A stretch of DNA of 64,000 bases from Chthoniobacter flavus Ellin428 (GTDB taxonomy: Bacteria > Verrucomicrobiota > Verrucomicrobiia > Chthoniobacterales > Chthoniobacteraceae). The notes under the pieces were generated by a model. That model was not told where the DNA came from. It worked only from the letters and a program-made list of their open reading frames with translations, and searched no databases. Location: assembly GCF_000173075.1 (NCBI RefSeq), contig NZ_ABVL01000011.1, positions 151,889 through 215,888 of the forward strand. Reading direction: 5' to 3'. Position numbers and translations under genes: made by a program. Shown here piece by piece: positions 6,293 to 14,147 of the stretch (positions are counted from its first letter, which is position 1; the number at the start of each line of letters is the position of its first letter).

Positions 6293-8673
6293 AGAGGAAG
6301 GCTTCCTGGCGGAGGAGATAAGTGACCACACCCCGCCAGGCACGCACGGTATAGTCGGGATCGGGAAGACGCTTTTCATTATCGCCCCGGCAGTTATATG
6401 TCTCCTGCGGCTCGATGCCCTTGCGCGCGTGGGCATCCTCGAGGATGCCGGCGAACAACTGGAAAGTCCGGTCCACTTCGGGATCGTTCTCCTTGATGTC
6501 ATACTGACCGAGCAAGAGCTGATGCAAATGCACGATGGCCGCGCGAATGCGCTGGTCATTTTCGGTCGAGACGCCGGGCAGCACGTCCGGTTTGATGCCG
6601 GGGAAGAGCCGGCGCTGGGTCGGTTCGAGAGCAAAATCCGAGGATACCTCTTTGCAGGCGACATCGTTCGACATGATCCGCTGCAATGCGCCCATTGCCC
6701 CGCTCGGGTCCACCGCGCGTTCGGTTACTTCCTTCGAATCGATGCCACCGTAGAGCATCGCGATCTGTTTGTCGCGCAACCGGTTCCAAGGCTTGCCGAA
6801 GACCGCGGTGATTTTGCGCTCGAGTTGTTCGGGTGAGAGCATTCGCGCGATGCCGAGGTCGGCCATTTCCGCCTGACGCTGTTCGGCGTTCGGCGAATTG
6901 GCGATCGGGCTGCGGGTATCCGCGCGATAGAACGGCGACGCCACCCATTCCTTGAAAACGACTTTCAGATTGAAGCCATTTTTCACCAGCACACTCGCGA
7001 TGCGTTCCACCTCTGCGCGCTGCGCCCGATAGGCACGCTGTTTCGCATCGTAGAGCGGATCGTCGAGTGACTTCGGCTGCAGCAGCGTCTTGCGGCCGGT
7101 GAGAATAAAGTAAACGTGCTCCACCATGGTCGTGGCAAAGCGCGGATCCTTTGCCGTGCGCTCGCCGAGCCATTGCAACGCCCGCCAGCGATCCTGCGGT
7201 GGCAAATTTTCGCCTTCGAAACCGGGGACAAACATGTCCTTGAACCAGCCATCCTTGCGCGGGCCGAAAAGTGCATCCGGCAAATCGTAGTAATCCTGAA
7301 ACAGCCCGGCGATCGGATCGATCGTCTTATGGCAGATCACGCACTCGGAGGCCTCCATCGTCGGCACTTTGAACTTCGCCGTGATCGCGGCGGCGTCCGA
7401 AACGCGGGGAGCGAGTTCCAGGACATCGATGCCGAGGAAGAACTGGAAATACATGCGCGCCCGGAGACGGTTGCGATTCGTCTCCGTCGTGGGATAGCGC
7501 CGCAGATATTGAAAGGTGGTGAGCAACCCGGCGTGCGGATAGAAGCTGGTCGCCGATTCCTGCACCTTGCCGTTGCGATGCTTCAACGCGCTGAGCCGCA
7601 CCGGCAGGTATTCAAACGGATCCTCGGGGTTGTGGAATTTCTCGCGCATCTCGTCGTAGACGCCGTAACCCCGTGCGGTGTAGGGCGAGACCATGATGTA
7701 ATCCGCAGTCACGATTTCCGTGAAAGGCCGTTCGTTGCGGACGATGTATTTAATCAGCTCCGTCGGTTCGCGCAGCATCGCCTCGCGATAATCATCGGTC
7801 AGCTTGTAACGTGCCTTTTGCTGCGCGGCCTTGTCCTCGATCTTCAGGTCGTATTTCTGGCACCAGTTGCGCGTCTTCTCGAAGTTGTCGTAGGAGAGCG
7901 CCGTTTCCGGCACGCCATCGTAACCGCGCGTGAGGAAGATGTCGTTGAACGCCTCGGCGAGCCGATCGTAGAACGCATCCTCCTTCATTAGCTTGTCGAG
8001 GATCGGCCCCACGGCTTTCACGCCATCTTTCTGCGCGGCGGCCAGTTCGTCTTCGGACGGCAACCGCCCGGCGAGTGAAAGCGTGATCCGCCGCATGAGC
8101 TTCCGATTATCCAGCATCGCCACGCCGTCGAAGAAAGACCGGGTGTCCTGGGCACTCACGGCAATCTTCATGCCGGACTTTCCACCATGCGGATCGTTCA
8201 CCTGACGAACCCATTCCGCGAGAATGCGGTAAGCCGTCGAGTCGGCCTTGATCACTTGCTTGCCTTCGTGGTCCAGCCCGCCGGTCGCCTTGAGCAGCAA
8301 TCGCGGATTCATTCTTCTCCCGCAGCCTGGCGACATCGGCAAAGGCCGCACGATTGTGCTTCGTCGCTTCCCCCGGCGTCTTTTCCCGTGTCGGATCCTC
8401 CAGCACAAGTTTCGTGTCTTCCGCATCGCCGCCCACCTTGTGGCACTTCAGGCAGGCCTGCGCGGCCACCTTGGTCCAGACCTCGTCGAGGAAATAGTTG
8501 TCCGGCGCGATGCACGCCGCACCACTGTAGAGCGCCGCTTCGGAGCCGGTCTTGTGAACGTCGGATTCCTCCGCACTCACGCTCCCACTCGAGCACCAGT
8601 ACATGCCGACGACCAAGGGCAAAGCCAGACCAACGCGGGCGCAAAACCGAGTGGGGGTACGCGGCATAAGCAT
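6285..8673 (-). pseudogene. DUF1549-like c-type cytochrome, one frameshift
   Basis: The N-terminal part (from ATG 8673) has a signal peptide ending SVSA and a heme motif CLKCH at about residue 74. The C-terminal part, in another frame, carries RRITLSLAGRLPSEDELAA (DUF1549-like), a long central region, a second heme motif CVICH and a FILTGRKTLL stretch. The frames meet at about 8310: REKNES continues as RLLLKATGGLDHEGK after one extra base, so the intact protein would have about 795 residues. It is paired with the DUF1501 gene as in many planctomycete and verrucomicrobial genomes, where a role in polymer degradation or electron transfer is assumed, not shown. Starts at 8703 (ATG) or 8718 (TTG) are possible; 8673 gives the most normal signal peptide. 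One indel suggests sequencing error over decay. Confidence 0.7.
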
Positions 8674-9040
8674 TTTGGTTAACCCGGCTAGTTTTCCCAA
8701 CATTAGGGCTTTTCTCAAACGGATTTTCCACCCGGCGCAGGTTTACCGCCTTCGCCGGCCCTCCAACCCTAAACCACCCATATCCATGTCCATCCCAATC
8801 AGTCTGGGACATGGCCTGTTTCTCCTTGGCTTGCTCCTCGTCGCGTCCCTGCGGTCGCGTTCGCGGAGACGCCGGCCCGCGCCCCGCCGCTCTCCTTCGC
8901 TGGATCGATTGCCGGATAGCCACACGCTATCGGGCGTCCCTCTGCGGATCCTATTGAGCGACCGCTCCGGCCCCGGTGCTGCCTTGAGAGACAGGCTCCT
9001 TGTCCATCCATCCCACCGTCACTAATCTCGATCGCATCGA
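8674..9040. other. Gap without a convincing gene
   Basis: A 367-base gap between two minus-strand genes. It should hold the promoter or leader of the DUF1549-like gene. A plus-strand frame from about 8788 to 9025 would give a hydrophobic start followed by an Arg-rich tail, but has no ribosome binding site and looks like chance. No strong hairpin or repeat is seen. Confidence 0.4.
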
Positions 9041-9583
9041 TCACTTGTGACCGTGACCGCCGCCGCTGTCTCCATGGTCGTGTCCATCATGCCCTCCGTG
9101 ATCATGTCCGTCGTGATCGTGGTGCCGGTTGTTGTCCGTGTCCGAAGTATCGGTGTCATTATTACTCGTGTCGGGCGTGCCTTTGACCTGGATCCAATAC
9201 ATGCGGACCGGCCGGAGGTCCTGAAGGGCGGCGAGCGAGTTTTGCAGGCGCAACGCAGAGGCAGAGCGCAAAGGGCGCGGGCGTCGCAAGAGCGTGGCGT
9301 ATTCGCCATCGAGCCAATCGAGGATCTTCAACTCGTCCCTACTCAAGTGACATTGATCGGCCCGCGCCCGGACGCCGCGCGCTTGTGCTCGTGATTGCCT
9401 CAGGAAACGACGGCTCTCCGCCAGCGACAAGCGCCCGGCATTGCCGTCGGCGACAGCCGCTTTCGTCCGGTCGTTGAGCACCAGGGTATTCACCGCGACC
9501 AAATCGTAGGCGGGGTCGGGTTCAGATACGCAGCCAGAAAGGAATGCGGCCAGAAGGAGGACCGGCGGCAACAGAGCTTTCAT
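9041..9583 (-). CDS. Lipoprotein with His/Asp/Gly-rich metal-binding tail
   Basis: 180 residues. A signal peptide with lipobox LSGC (Cys about residue 18) marks it as a lipoprotein. The middle is helical and Arg/Leu-rich (RLSLAESRRFLRQSR, SRDELKILDWLDGEY). The last 40 residues are almost only His, Asp, Gly, Asn and Ser with repeated HDHGGHDGHDHG units, expected to bind Zn, Ni or Cu. ATG 9583 is chosen because the signal peptide follows directly. It faces away from the RlaP gene and shares a 162-base divergent gap with it. No family name is known to me; a periplasmic metal buffer is a guess. Confidence 0.65.
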   Translation of the reverse strand: MKALLPPVLLLAAFLSGCVSEPDPAYDLVAVNTLVLNDRTKAAVADGNAGRLSLAESRRFLRQSRAQARGVRARADQCHLSRDELKILDWLDGEYATLLRRPRPLRSASALRLQNSLAALQDLRPVRMYWIQVKGTPDTSNNDTDTSDTDNNRHHDHDGHDHGGHDGHDHGDSGGGHGHK

Positions 9584-9745
9584 AAACAACAGGGAACTCG
9601 ATGAGCCGGGCAGCAACGCCGCCCGCTCTGCCCTATCTGACGTAACAGAGCGTCAGCTTATAGCTAACTCTCTGCGTACTGCTTTTCACGACACGTCCAA
9701 ATCCCGCAATTCCATCCATCAACCTAATTAGAAAGGAGAAATCCC
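9584..9745. promoter_or_regulatory. Divergent promoter region with inverted repeat, RlaP ribosome binding site
   Basis: This gap must hold the promoters of the lipoprotein gene (minus) and the RlaP-rtcB half-operon (plus). CTGACG (9637-9642) and CGTCAG (9651-9656) form an inverted repeat with an 8-base spacer, either an operator or a hairpin. AT-rich sequence follows (TTATAGCTAACT). AAAGGAGAA at about 9731-9739 is a good Shine-Dalgarno for ATG 9746. No sigma-54 type element or RtcR-like regulator gene was found. Confidence 0.45.
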
Positions 9746-10522
9746 ATGCCCGACAACCTTGTCCATCAGCGCGTCCGCGACGCGCTCGCTCGTGTCGAAG
9801 CCGAGCGAAACGTGCGCGTCCTCTACGCATGCGAAAGCGGCAGCCGCGCGTGGGGTTTTGCCTCGCGCGACAGCGATTACGACGTGCGCTTTCTCTACGT
9901 CCACTCGCGCGACTGGTATCTCTCGGTCGAAGAGCGGCGCGACGTCATCGAACTGCCGATCGCCGAGGATCTCGACGTCAGCGGTTGGGAACTGCGCAAA
10001 GCCCTGCGCCTCCTGCGCAAGAGCAACCCGCCGCTGCTCGAGTGGCTGCAGTCGCCGGTCGTGTATGGCTGCGACCCGGAGTTCTTCGCGGCGTTTCGCG
10101 AACTTGCCGCCGGCTTCTACTCGCCGCGGCGTTGCTTCGCGCACTACCTGCACATGGCCTTCGGCAACTGGCGCCACTACCTGCTCGGCCGTGAACAGGT
10201 GAGCCTGAAGAAGTATCTTTACGTCTTCCGGCCGCTCCTCGCCTGCCGCTGGATCGAGCGCCAGCTCGGCCCGGTGCCGATGCTCTTCGCGGAACTCGTG
10301 GAGGGCGTGCTCGAGGAAGCCGAAGTGCGCGCCGCGCTCGACGCTCTCGTCGCGCGCAAGCAGTCCGCGGTGGAGCTCGCCGTCGAGCCGCCAGTCGAGG
10401 CGCTGTCGCGATTCATCGCGGCTGAGCTGCCGCGACTCGAAGCGCTCGCCGAGCCCGAAGAATCCGTTGGCGACCTGGAGGAACTGAACCGTTTCTTCCG
10501 CCGCCACGCGCTCACGGCGTGA
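9746..10522 (+). CDS. rlaP: RlaP-type nucleotidyltransferase (RNA-repair DNA polymerase beta family)
   Basis: 258 residues. The polymerase-beta nucleotidyltransferase signature is clear: GSRAWGF (32-38) followed by DSDYDVRF with D44 and D46 as metal-binding acids. The rest (PLLEWLQSPVVYG, YLHMAFGNWRHYL, KKYLYVFRPLLACRWI) matches the YcgL/RlaP family (Pfam PF10127), named for its frequent place in RNA-repair operons. A tRNA-nucleotidyltransferase-like or end-modifying role is suspected for the family; the reaction here is not known. It opens the second half-operon, has a strong ribosome binding site, and is followed by a 12-bp hairpin. Confidence 0.8.
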   Translation: MPDNLVHQRVRDALARVEAERNVRVLYACESGSRAWGFASRDSDYDVRFLYVHSRDWYLSVEERRDVIELPIAEDLDVSGWELRKALRLLRKSNPPLLEWLQSPVVYGCDPEFFAAFRELAAGFYSPRRCFAHYLHMAFGNWRHYLLGREQVSLKKYLYVFRPLLACRWIERQLGPVPMLFAELVEGVLEEAEVRAALDALVARKQSAVELAVEPPVEALSRFIAAELPRLEALAEPEESVGDLEELNRFFRRHALTA

Positions 10523-10747
10523 GCCGTTGGCACCGACACCGCCGGGATCGCAGCGCCCGGCGGTGTCCACCGCTTTCACCCGAAACCGAAACCTCAACCG
10601 ATCCACACCAATGTTAGTTCCGCATTCCATTGCCACCCGACGGGGAAGCCTCATGGGGGCTTCTTCCTGAAACATAACCCGGGCCACGCCTCGATGCTCT
10701 CCGGTCTTCCACCGGCCGAGCCGGGCGCGTGACCCAATTCATTCATT
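10523..10747 (+). promoter_or_regulatory. Structured gap: 12-bp perfect hairpin and nested hairpins
   Basis: GACACCGCCGGG (10535-10546) pairs perfectly with CCCGGCGGTGTC (10556-10567). Further on, GAAGCC/GGCTTC can form around 10650-10670. A nested fold CCCGG / CTCG / CCGGT with ACCGG / CGAG / CCGGG spans about 10679-10727, ending just before the next ATG at 10748. No gene fits the gap, no T-loop was found, and there is no Shine-Dalgarno. Confidence 0.5.
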
Positions 10748-11557
10748 ATGAGTTCCAAAACGATCGCGAAACAGTTCGTCCACATGGGCGCGCGTTTCCG
10801 GATCGTTCGTCCAGAAAATCTGCCGCGGCGTCTTCGCCGGGCGGATTACGCCATCGATGTCGTCACGGACAAGCAGGGGCAGCTCTTCGAGATGCAGCTC
10901 AGCTCGGTGCGCGAAGAGCAACTCGACATCGACGTGCTCCAGTGCGACCGCCACGATCGCCATCTCCTGCTTCTCGTGAAAACCCCGGAGGCGAACGATC
11001 GCTTCCTGTGCGGACACGATGAACGCGAATGGTTTGTCGCGGCCGTGCCTGGTGGCGCTTCGTCCGTGGCGCAGGCGAAACTCGCCCTGCTGCCCGCCGA
11101 AGTGCGCCAGGCGGCCGATGAGGCCCGCCTCAACCAGGGGCAGCGCACGCGCCGGCACAATCGTGCCTTCATCCGCCAGGGTGAATGGTTCTTCGTGCCG
11201 GTGCCGGGCTTCCACGTGGACAAGAAAATGATCCACCGCCACGAACCGATCAGCCGCGGAGGCGGAAGCAAGCCACATTGGGTGGCCGAGCTTTACCGCA
11301 CCGGCGGCGAACCGGTGCATGTGTGCTCGGAATACCCGAATGGCCTCACCGATCGCGAATACAAGCAGCTCATCGCCGATCGCCCGAGCGCCAGGCGTTG
11401 GGGCTGGGAACGTCGCGTCCGCGACGCCGGCGTGTATGCTCGCGGCACGGTCCGTCACCCGGACCACGCGACCATTACGCTCCGTGAGTGGCATCGCGTC
11501 CGGATGAACACCGAAAACAAGACGCGCCAAAAGGCGAACGTCGCCTTCCTCGACTGA
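10748..11557 (+). CDS. Conserved RNA-repair-associated protein of unnamed family
   Basis: 269 residues with no domain I can name. The first half is mixed alpha/beta and contains AIDVVTDKQGQLFEMQL, DRHDRHLLLLVK and FLCGHDEREWFVAAVP. The second half is basic and rich in His, Trp and Arg: RQGEWFFVPVPG, a RTGGEPVHV stretch, an RRWGWERR block and a RGTVRHPDHATITL segment ending in WHRV-MNTE. The ordered run of His/Asp/Arg (H-D-R around 75 and RHPDH near 237) could be an active site or an RNA-binding face, but that is inference. It lies between rlaP and rtcB in one strand, so it is most likely part of the repair pathway. The start has no Shine-Dalgarno. Confidence 0.7.
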   Translation: MSSKTIAKQFVHMGARFRIVRPENLPRRLRRADYAIDVVTDKQGQLFEMQLSSVREEQLDIDVLQCDRHDRHLLLLVKTPEANDRFLCGHDEREWFVAAVPGGASSVAQAKLALLPAEVRQAADEARLNQGQRTRRHNRAFIRQGEWFFVPVPGFHVDKKMIHRHEPISRGGGSKPHWVAELYRTGGEPVHVCSEYPNGLTDREYKQLIADRPSARRWGWERRVRDAGVYARGTVRHPDHATITLREWHRVRMNTENKTRQKANVAFLD

Positions 11558-11572
11558 GGAAGCGCAATCATC

Positions 11573-11607
11573 GCAGCCGGGGAAGGGTGACAACCCTCTC
11601 CGGCTGC
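11573..11607 (+). promoter_or_regulatory. Intercistronic hairpin before rtcB
   Basis: GCAGCCGG (11573-11580) pairs with CCGGCTGC (11600-11607), and AGGGT (11584-11588) with ACCCT (11593-11597) around a GACA loop. It starts 15 bases after the stop of the upstream gene and is followed by about 95 bases of A/C-rich leader. No T run follows, so full termination seems unlikely. Confidence 0.5.
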
Positions 11608-11702
11608 AGTATGGCGACAAAAAGAACAAACACCGCTGCTCTGCACCCGCGATGGGCCCACGTGCGGCGAACCGATTTTCGATTTCCAACCAATCCACCA
11701 CT

Positions 11703-13106
11703 ATGAATATCCAAGATCTTCTCCGCCTCGGCGTGCCGCAGGGCGACGCGATCCAACTCGCGAACTCGCACATGCGCCGCCTTTTCGCCCAGGGGCTCGA
11801 TCGCGCCCAGGTCGAGGCGGATATCTTTGGCATCGTCGCCGATCCACCGGCCTATTTTGCCGATGATGTCCGCGCGCCGCTGGCCCGCGCCATCTATCGT
11901 CCGCCTTTCACGCCGCGCGCCGAACTCGCACCGTGGCGCCAGTGGGGAGAAGGCCTCGAAGCCGAAGCGGTGAAGCAGATGGCCAATGCGTGTGCGCTGC
12001 CGGTTGCGGTGGCGGGCGCGCTCATGCCGGATGCGCACGTCGGCTACGGCCTGCCGATCGGCGGCGTGCTCGCCACGGACAACGCGGTGATCCCGTACGC
12101 CGTCGGCGTGGACATCGCGTGCCGCATGAAGCTCACGGTCTACGACCGCAAGGGCAACACCATCGCCGGCCAGCGCGATCGCCTCGCGAATATCCTCGAG
12201 AGCGAAACGCGCTTCGGCATGGGCTGTGTCTTCAAACAGCGCCGTGAGCACGACGTGATGGACGAAGACTGGACCGTCTCGCCGGTGACGCAGCGACTGC
12301 GCGACAAGGCGTGGTCGCAGCTCGGCACGAGCGGTTCCGGAAATCACTTCGTCGAGTTCGGCGCGTTTACGGCGGACGCAGCGCAGGCCGAAGCGTTCGG
12401 CATCGAGCCGGGTGAACACGTCGCGCTACTTTCGCACTCCGGTTCACGTGGCACGGGCGCGCAGGTCTGCGACGTTTACAGCAAGCGCGCCATGGCGCGC
12501 CACGAGCACCTGCCGAAGGAGCTCAAGCACCTTGCCTGGCTCTCGCTCGACGATGCCGATGGCCAGGAATACTGGGCCGCGATGAACTTGATGGGCCGCT
12601 ACGCCGCGGCGAACCACGCGCTCATTCACAAGCACATTGCGAAGAAGCTCGGCGCGGATGCGATCCTCGATATCGAGAACCACCACAACTTCGCCTGGAA
12701 GGAGCGCCATGTCGTGAACGGCGAAGAGCGCGAAGTGATCGTGCATCGCAAGGGCGCGACGCCCGCCGGTGCCGGAGTGCTCGGGATCATCCCGGGCTCG
12801 ATGGCTTCGCCGGGTTACGTCGTGCGCGGCAAGGGTTCGCCCGAGTCGCTGCTCAGCGCATCGCACGGCGCAGGCCGCGTGATGAGCCGTACGAAGGCCC
12901 TGCAGTCCTTCACGTGGAGCGCGGTGAAAAAGCAACTCGCCGCCGCCGGCGTGGAGCTGCTCTCCGCGGGCCTCGATGAAGTGCCGGGCGTCTACAAGGA
13001 CATCGCGCAAGTGATGGCCGCACAGACCGACCTCGTCGACGTGCTCGGCCGTTTCGACCCGAAGCTCGTGAAGATGTGCCCGGCGGGCGAACGGGCGGAG
13101 GACTGA
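11703..13106 (+). CDS. rtcB: RNA-splicing ligase RtcB
   Basis: 467 residues, normal for the family. RtcB joins 2',3'-cyclic phosphate (or 3'-phosphate) and 5'-OH RNA ends using GTP and Mn2+. Metal- and GMP-binding residues are all visible: DAHVGYG (110-116), GVDIACRM with D137 and C140, GNHFVE with H215, HSGSRG with H245, NHHNF with H327-H328, and the guanylylation site SHGAGR with H388. ATG 11703 is used; the frame is open from 11652 but that part is leader. No archease, RtcA or RtcR gene is in the window. The preceding leader is A/C-rich without a Shine-Dalgarno, unlike rlaP. Confidence 0.97.
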   Translation: MNIQDLLRLGVPQGDAIQLANSHMRRLFAQGLDRAQVEADIFGIVADPPAYFADDVRAPLARAIYRPPFTPRAELAPWRQWGEGLEAEAVKQMANACALPVAVAGALMPDAHVGYGLPIGGVLATDNAVIPYAVGVDIACRMKLTVYDRKGNTIAGQRDRLANILESETRFGMGCVFKQRREHDVMDEDWTVSPVTQRLRDKAWSQLGTSGSGNHFVEFGAFTADAAQAEAFGIEPGEHVALLSHSGSRGTGAQVCDVYSKRAMARHEHLPKELKHLAWLSLDDADGQEYWAAMNLMGRYAAANHALIHKHIAKKLGADAILDIENHHNFAWKERHVVNGEEREVIVHRKGATPAGAGVLGIIPGSMASPGYVVRGKGSPESLLSASHGAGRVMSRTKALQSFTWSAVKKQLAAAGVELLSAGLDEVPGVYKDIAQVMAAQTDLVDVLGRFDPKLVKMCPAGERAED

Positions 13107-13156
13107 GCGCTACGCGCTAACATCCAATACCCAACATCGAACATCCAATGGAAGCC

Positions 13157-13186
13157 CATCGATCGCCCGGCTCGGTGCGATCGATG
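13157..13186 (+). promoter_or_regulatory. Perfect 10-bp hairpin between rtcB and the HNH gene
   Basis: CATCGATCGC (13157-13166) and GCGATCGATG (13177-13186) pair perfectly with a 10-base loop. The gap (13107-13233) also holds a CATCCAA/ACATCGAACATCC tract and the second CTCAAC tract (13201-13230), which ends just before the HNH start codon. Confidence 0.55.
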
Positions 13187-13233
13187 CGGCTCCCGCGGCT
13201 CTCTACTCTCAACCCTCAACTATCAACTTTTCC

Positions 13234-13818
13234 ATGTCCTCCATCCTCAACCAACCAACCGTCCTGGTCCTGAACCGGCACTGGCAGGCGATTCACGTCA
13301 AGACGCCGGCGGAGGCTTTCTGCATGATGGCTTCCGACGCGGCGACCGCGCTGGACATCGCCGAGGGCAACTTCATTCCGACCAAGTGGCGCGACTGGAT
13401 CGTGCTGCCGATCCGCGAGCATGATCTCGCGGTGAAGACGGGGCGCGGCCTCGTGCGCGTGCCCACCGTCGTGGTCGCGGCCAATTACACCCGGATGCCG
13501 ATGCGGCGTCCGAGATTCGGCGCACGAGGGATTTGGGAGCGCGACGGCGGCGTGTGTCAATACACCGGCCGCAAGCTCACGCCGAAGGAAGGGAACATCG
13601 ACCATGTCGTGCCGCGTTCGCGCGGAGGCAAGACCACGTGGGAGAACTGCGTGCTCGCCCACCGCGAAGTGAACACGCGCAAGGCGGACCGTCTCCCGCA
13701 GGAGGCGGGCCTGCGTTTGCGCGCGCGCCCGATCGCGCCGCGTGTGTTGCCGGCCTCGGTGTTCATTCGCAATCACCACGGTGTCGCGGACTGGGACCAC
13801 TTTCTCCGGTATAAATAA
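13234..13818 (+). CDS. HNH endonuclease of the RNA-repair locus
   Basis: 194 residues. A C-terminal HNH/McrA-type module is clear: CQYTGRKL, IDHVVPRSRGG with D123-H124, WENCVLAH with N138 and H143, and NTRKADR. The zinc-binding knuckle seen in many HNH proteins is reduced to a single Cys before the TGRKL turn and one after the Asn. The N-terminal 85 residues (VLVLNRHWQAIHVKTPAEAF) match the usual N-terminus of this widely found stand-alone HNH family. Whether it cuts DNA or RNA is not known; its place after rtcB suggests linkage to the repair system, but such genes are also common alone. No Shine-Dalgarno. Confidence 0.8.
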   Translation: MSSILNQPTVLVLNRHWQAIHVKTPAEAFCMMASDAATALDIAEGNFIPTKWRDWIVLPIREHDLAVKTGRGLVRVPTVVVAANYTRMPMRRPRFGARGIWERDGGVCQYTGRKLTPKEGNIDHVVPRSRGGKTTWENCVLAHREVNTRKADRLPQEAGLRLRARPIAPRVLPASVFIRNHHGVADWDHFLRYK

Positions 13819-13828
13819 AGTCGAGATT

Positions 13829-13857
13829 GCGCCGCTGCCGACCGCTGGCAGCGGCGT
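13829..13857 (+). terminator. Hairpin after the HNH gene
   Basis: GCCGCTGCC (13831-13839) pairs perfectly with GGCAGCGGC (13847-13855), extendable by two outer pairs. It lies just after the last gene of the half-operon and is a plausible transcript end, although no T run follows. Confidence 0.55.
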
Positions 13858-14147
13858 AGTTCCGCCGGCGCCCATATTAGGCGCTGACGGAGCCCGAACA
13901 AAGGATAGGAAGTGAAAAGGACGAAAAAATGAAATAAATGGCGCTTCGCGATTTAGGAGAAGAGTAGGGGTTGCCGATCGCGCATTTTTTAATCCCTCAT
14001 CCTCCCTCCTCTGCGGCCCTCTGCGTTCTCACCGTCCTCTGCGTTTAATGTAGAGGCGTTCGGATCGCACAACCGCCACGATCTTTTACCATCCCTTTAC
14101 AATTTTGCGGTTGGCGCTTCATCATTGGTTAAAGGGAGGCGGACAGT
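13858..14147. other. Gap with CCTCTGCG direct repeats
   Basis: No gene fits. CCTCTGCG occurs at 14008-14015, 14018-14025 and 14036-14043 in a pyrimidine-rich tract of a type common between genes in Verrucomicrobiota/Planctomycetota. A TTTTTTAAT run lies at about 13985. The end of the gap carries GGGAGG (14134-14139), the ribosome binding site for ATG 14148. Confidence 0.5.

Noticed and set aside
4817..6325. 502-codon plus-strand frame across the DUF1501 gene
   Set aside because: It is antisense to a gene with clear Tat signal and family motifs; its translation is His/Arg-rich without any pattern.
8788..9025. Small plus-strand ORF with hydrophobic start and Arg-rich tail
   Set aside because: No ribosome binding site, odd composition, and it lies in the leader region of a minus-strand gene; chance is more likely.
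14008..14043. CCTCTGCG repeats as a regulatory array
   Set aside because: Short pyrimidine-rich repeats of this type are widespread between genes in related phyla; nothing specific to the YHYH gene is seen.
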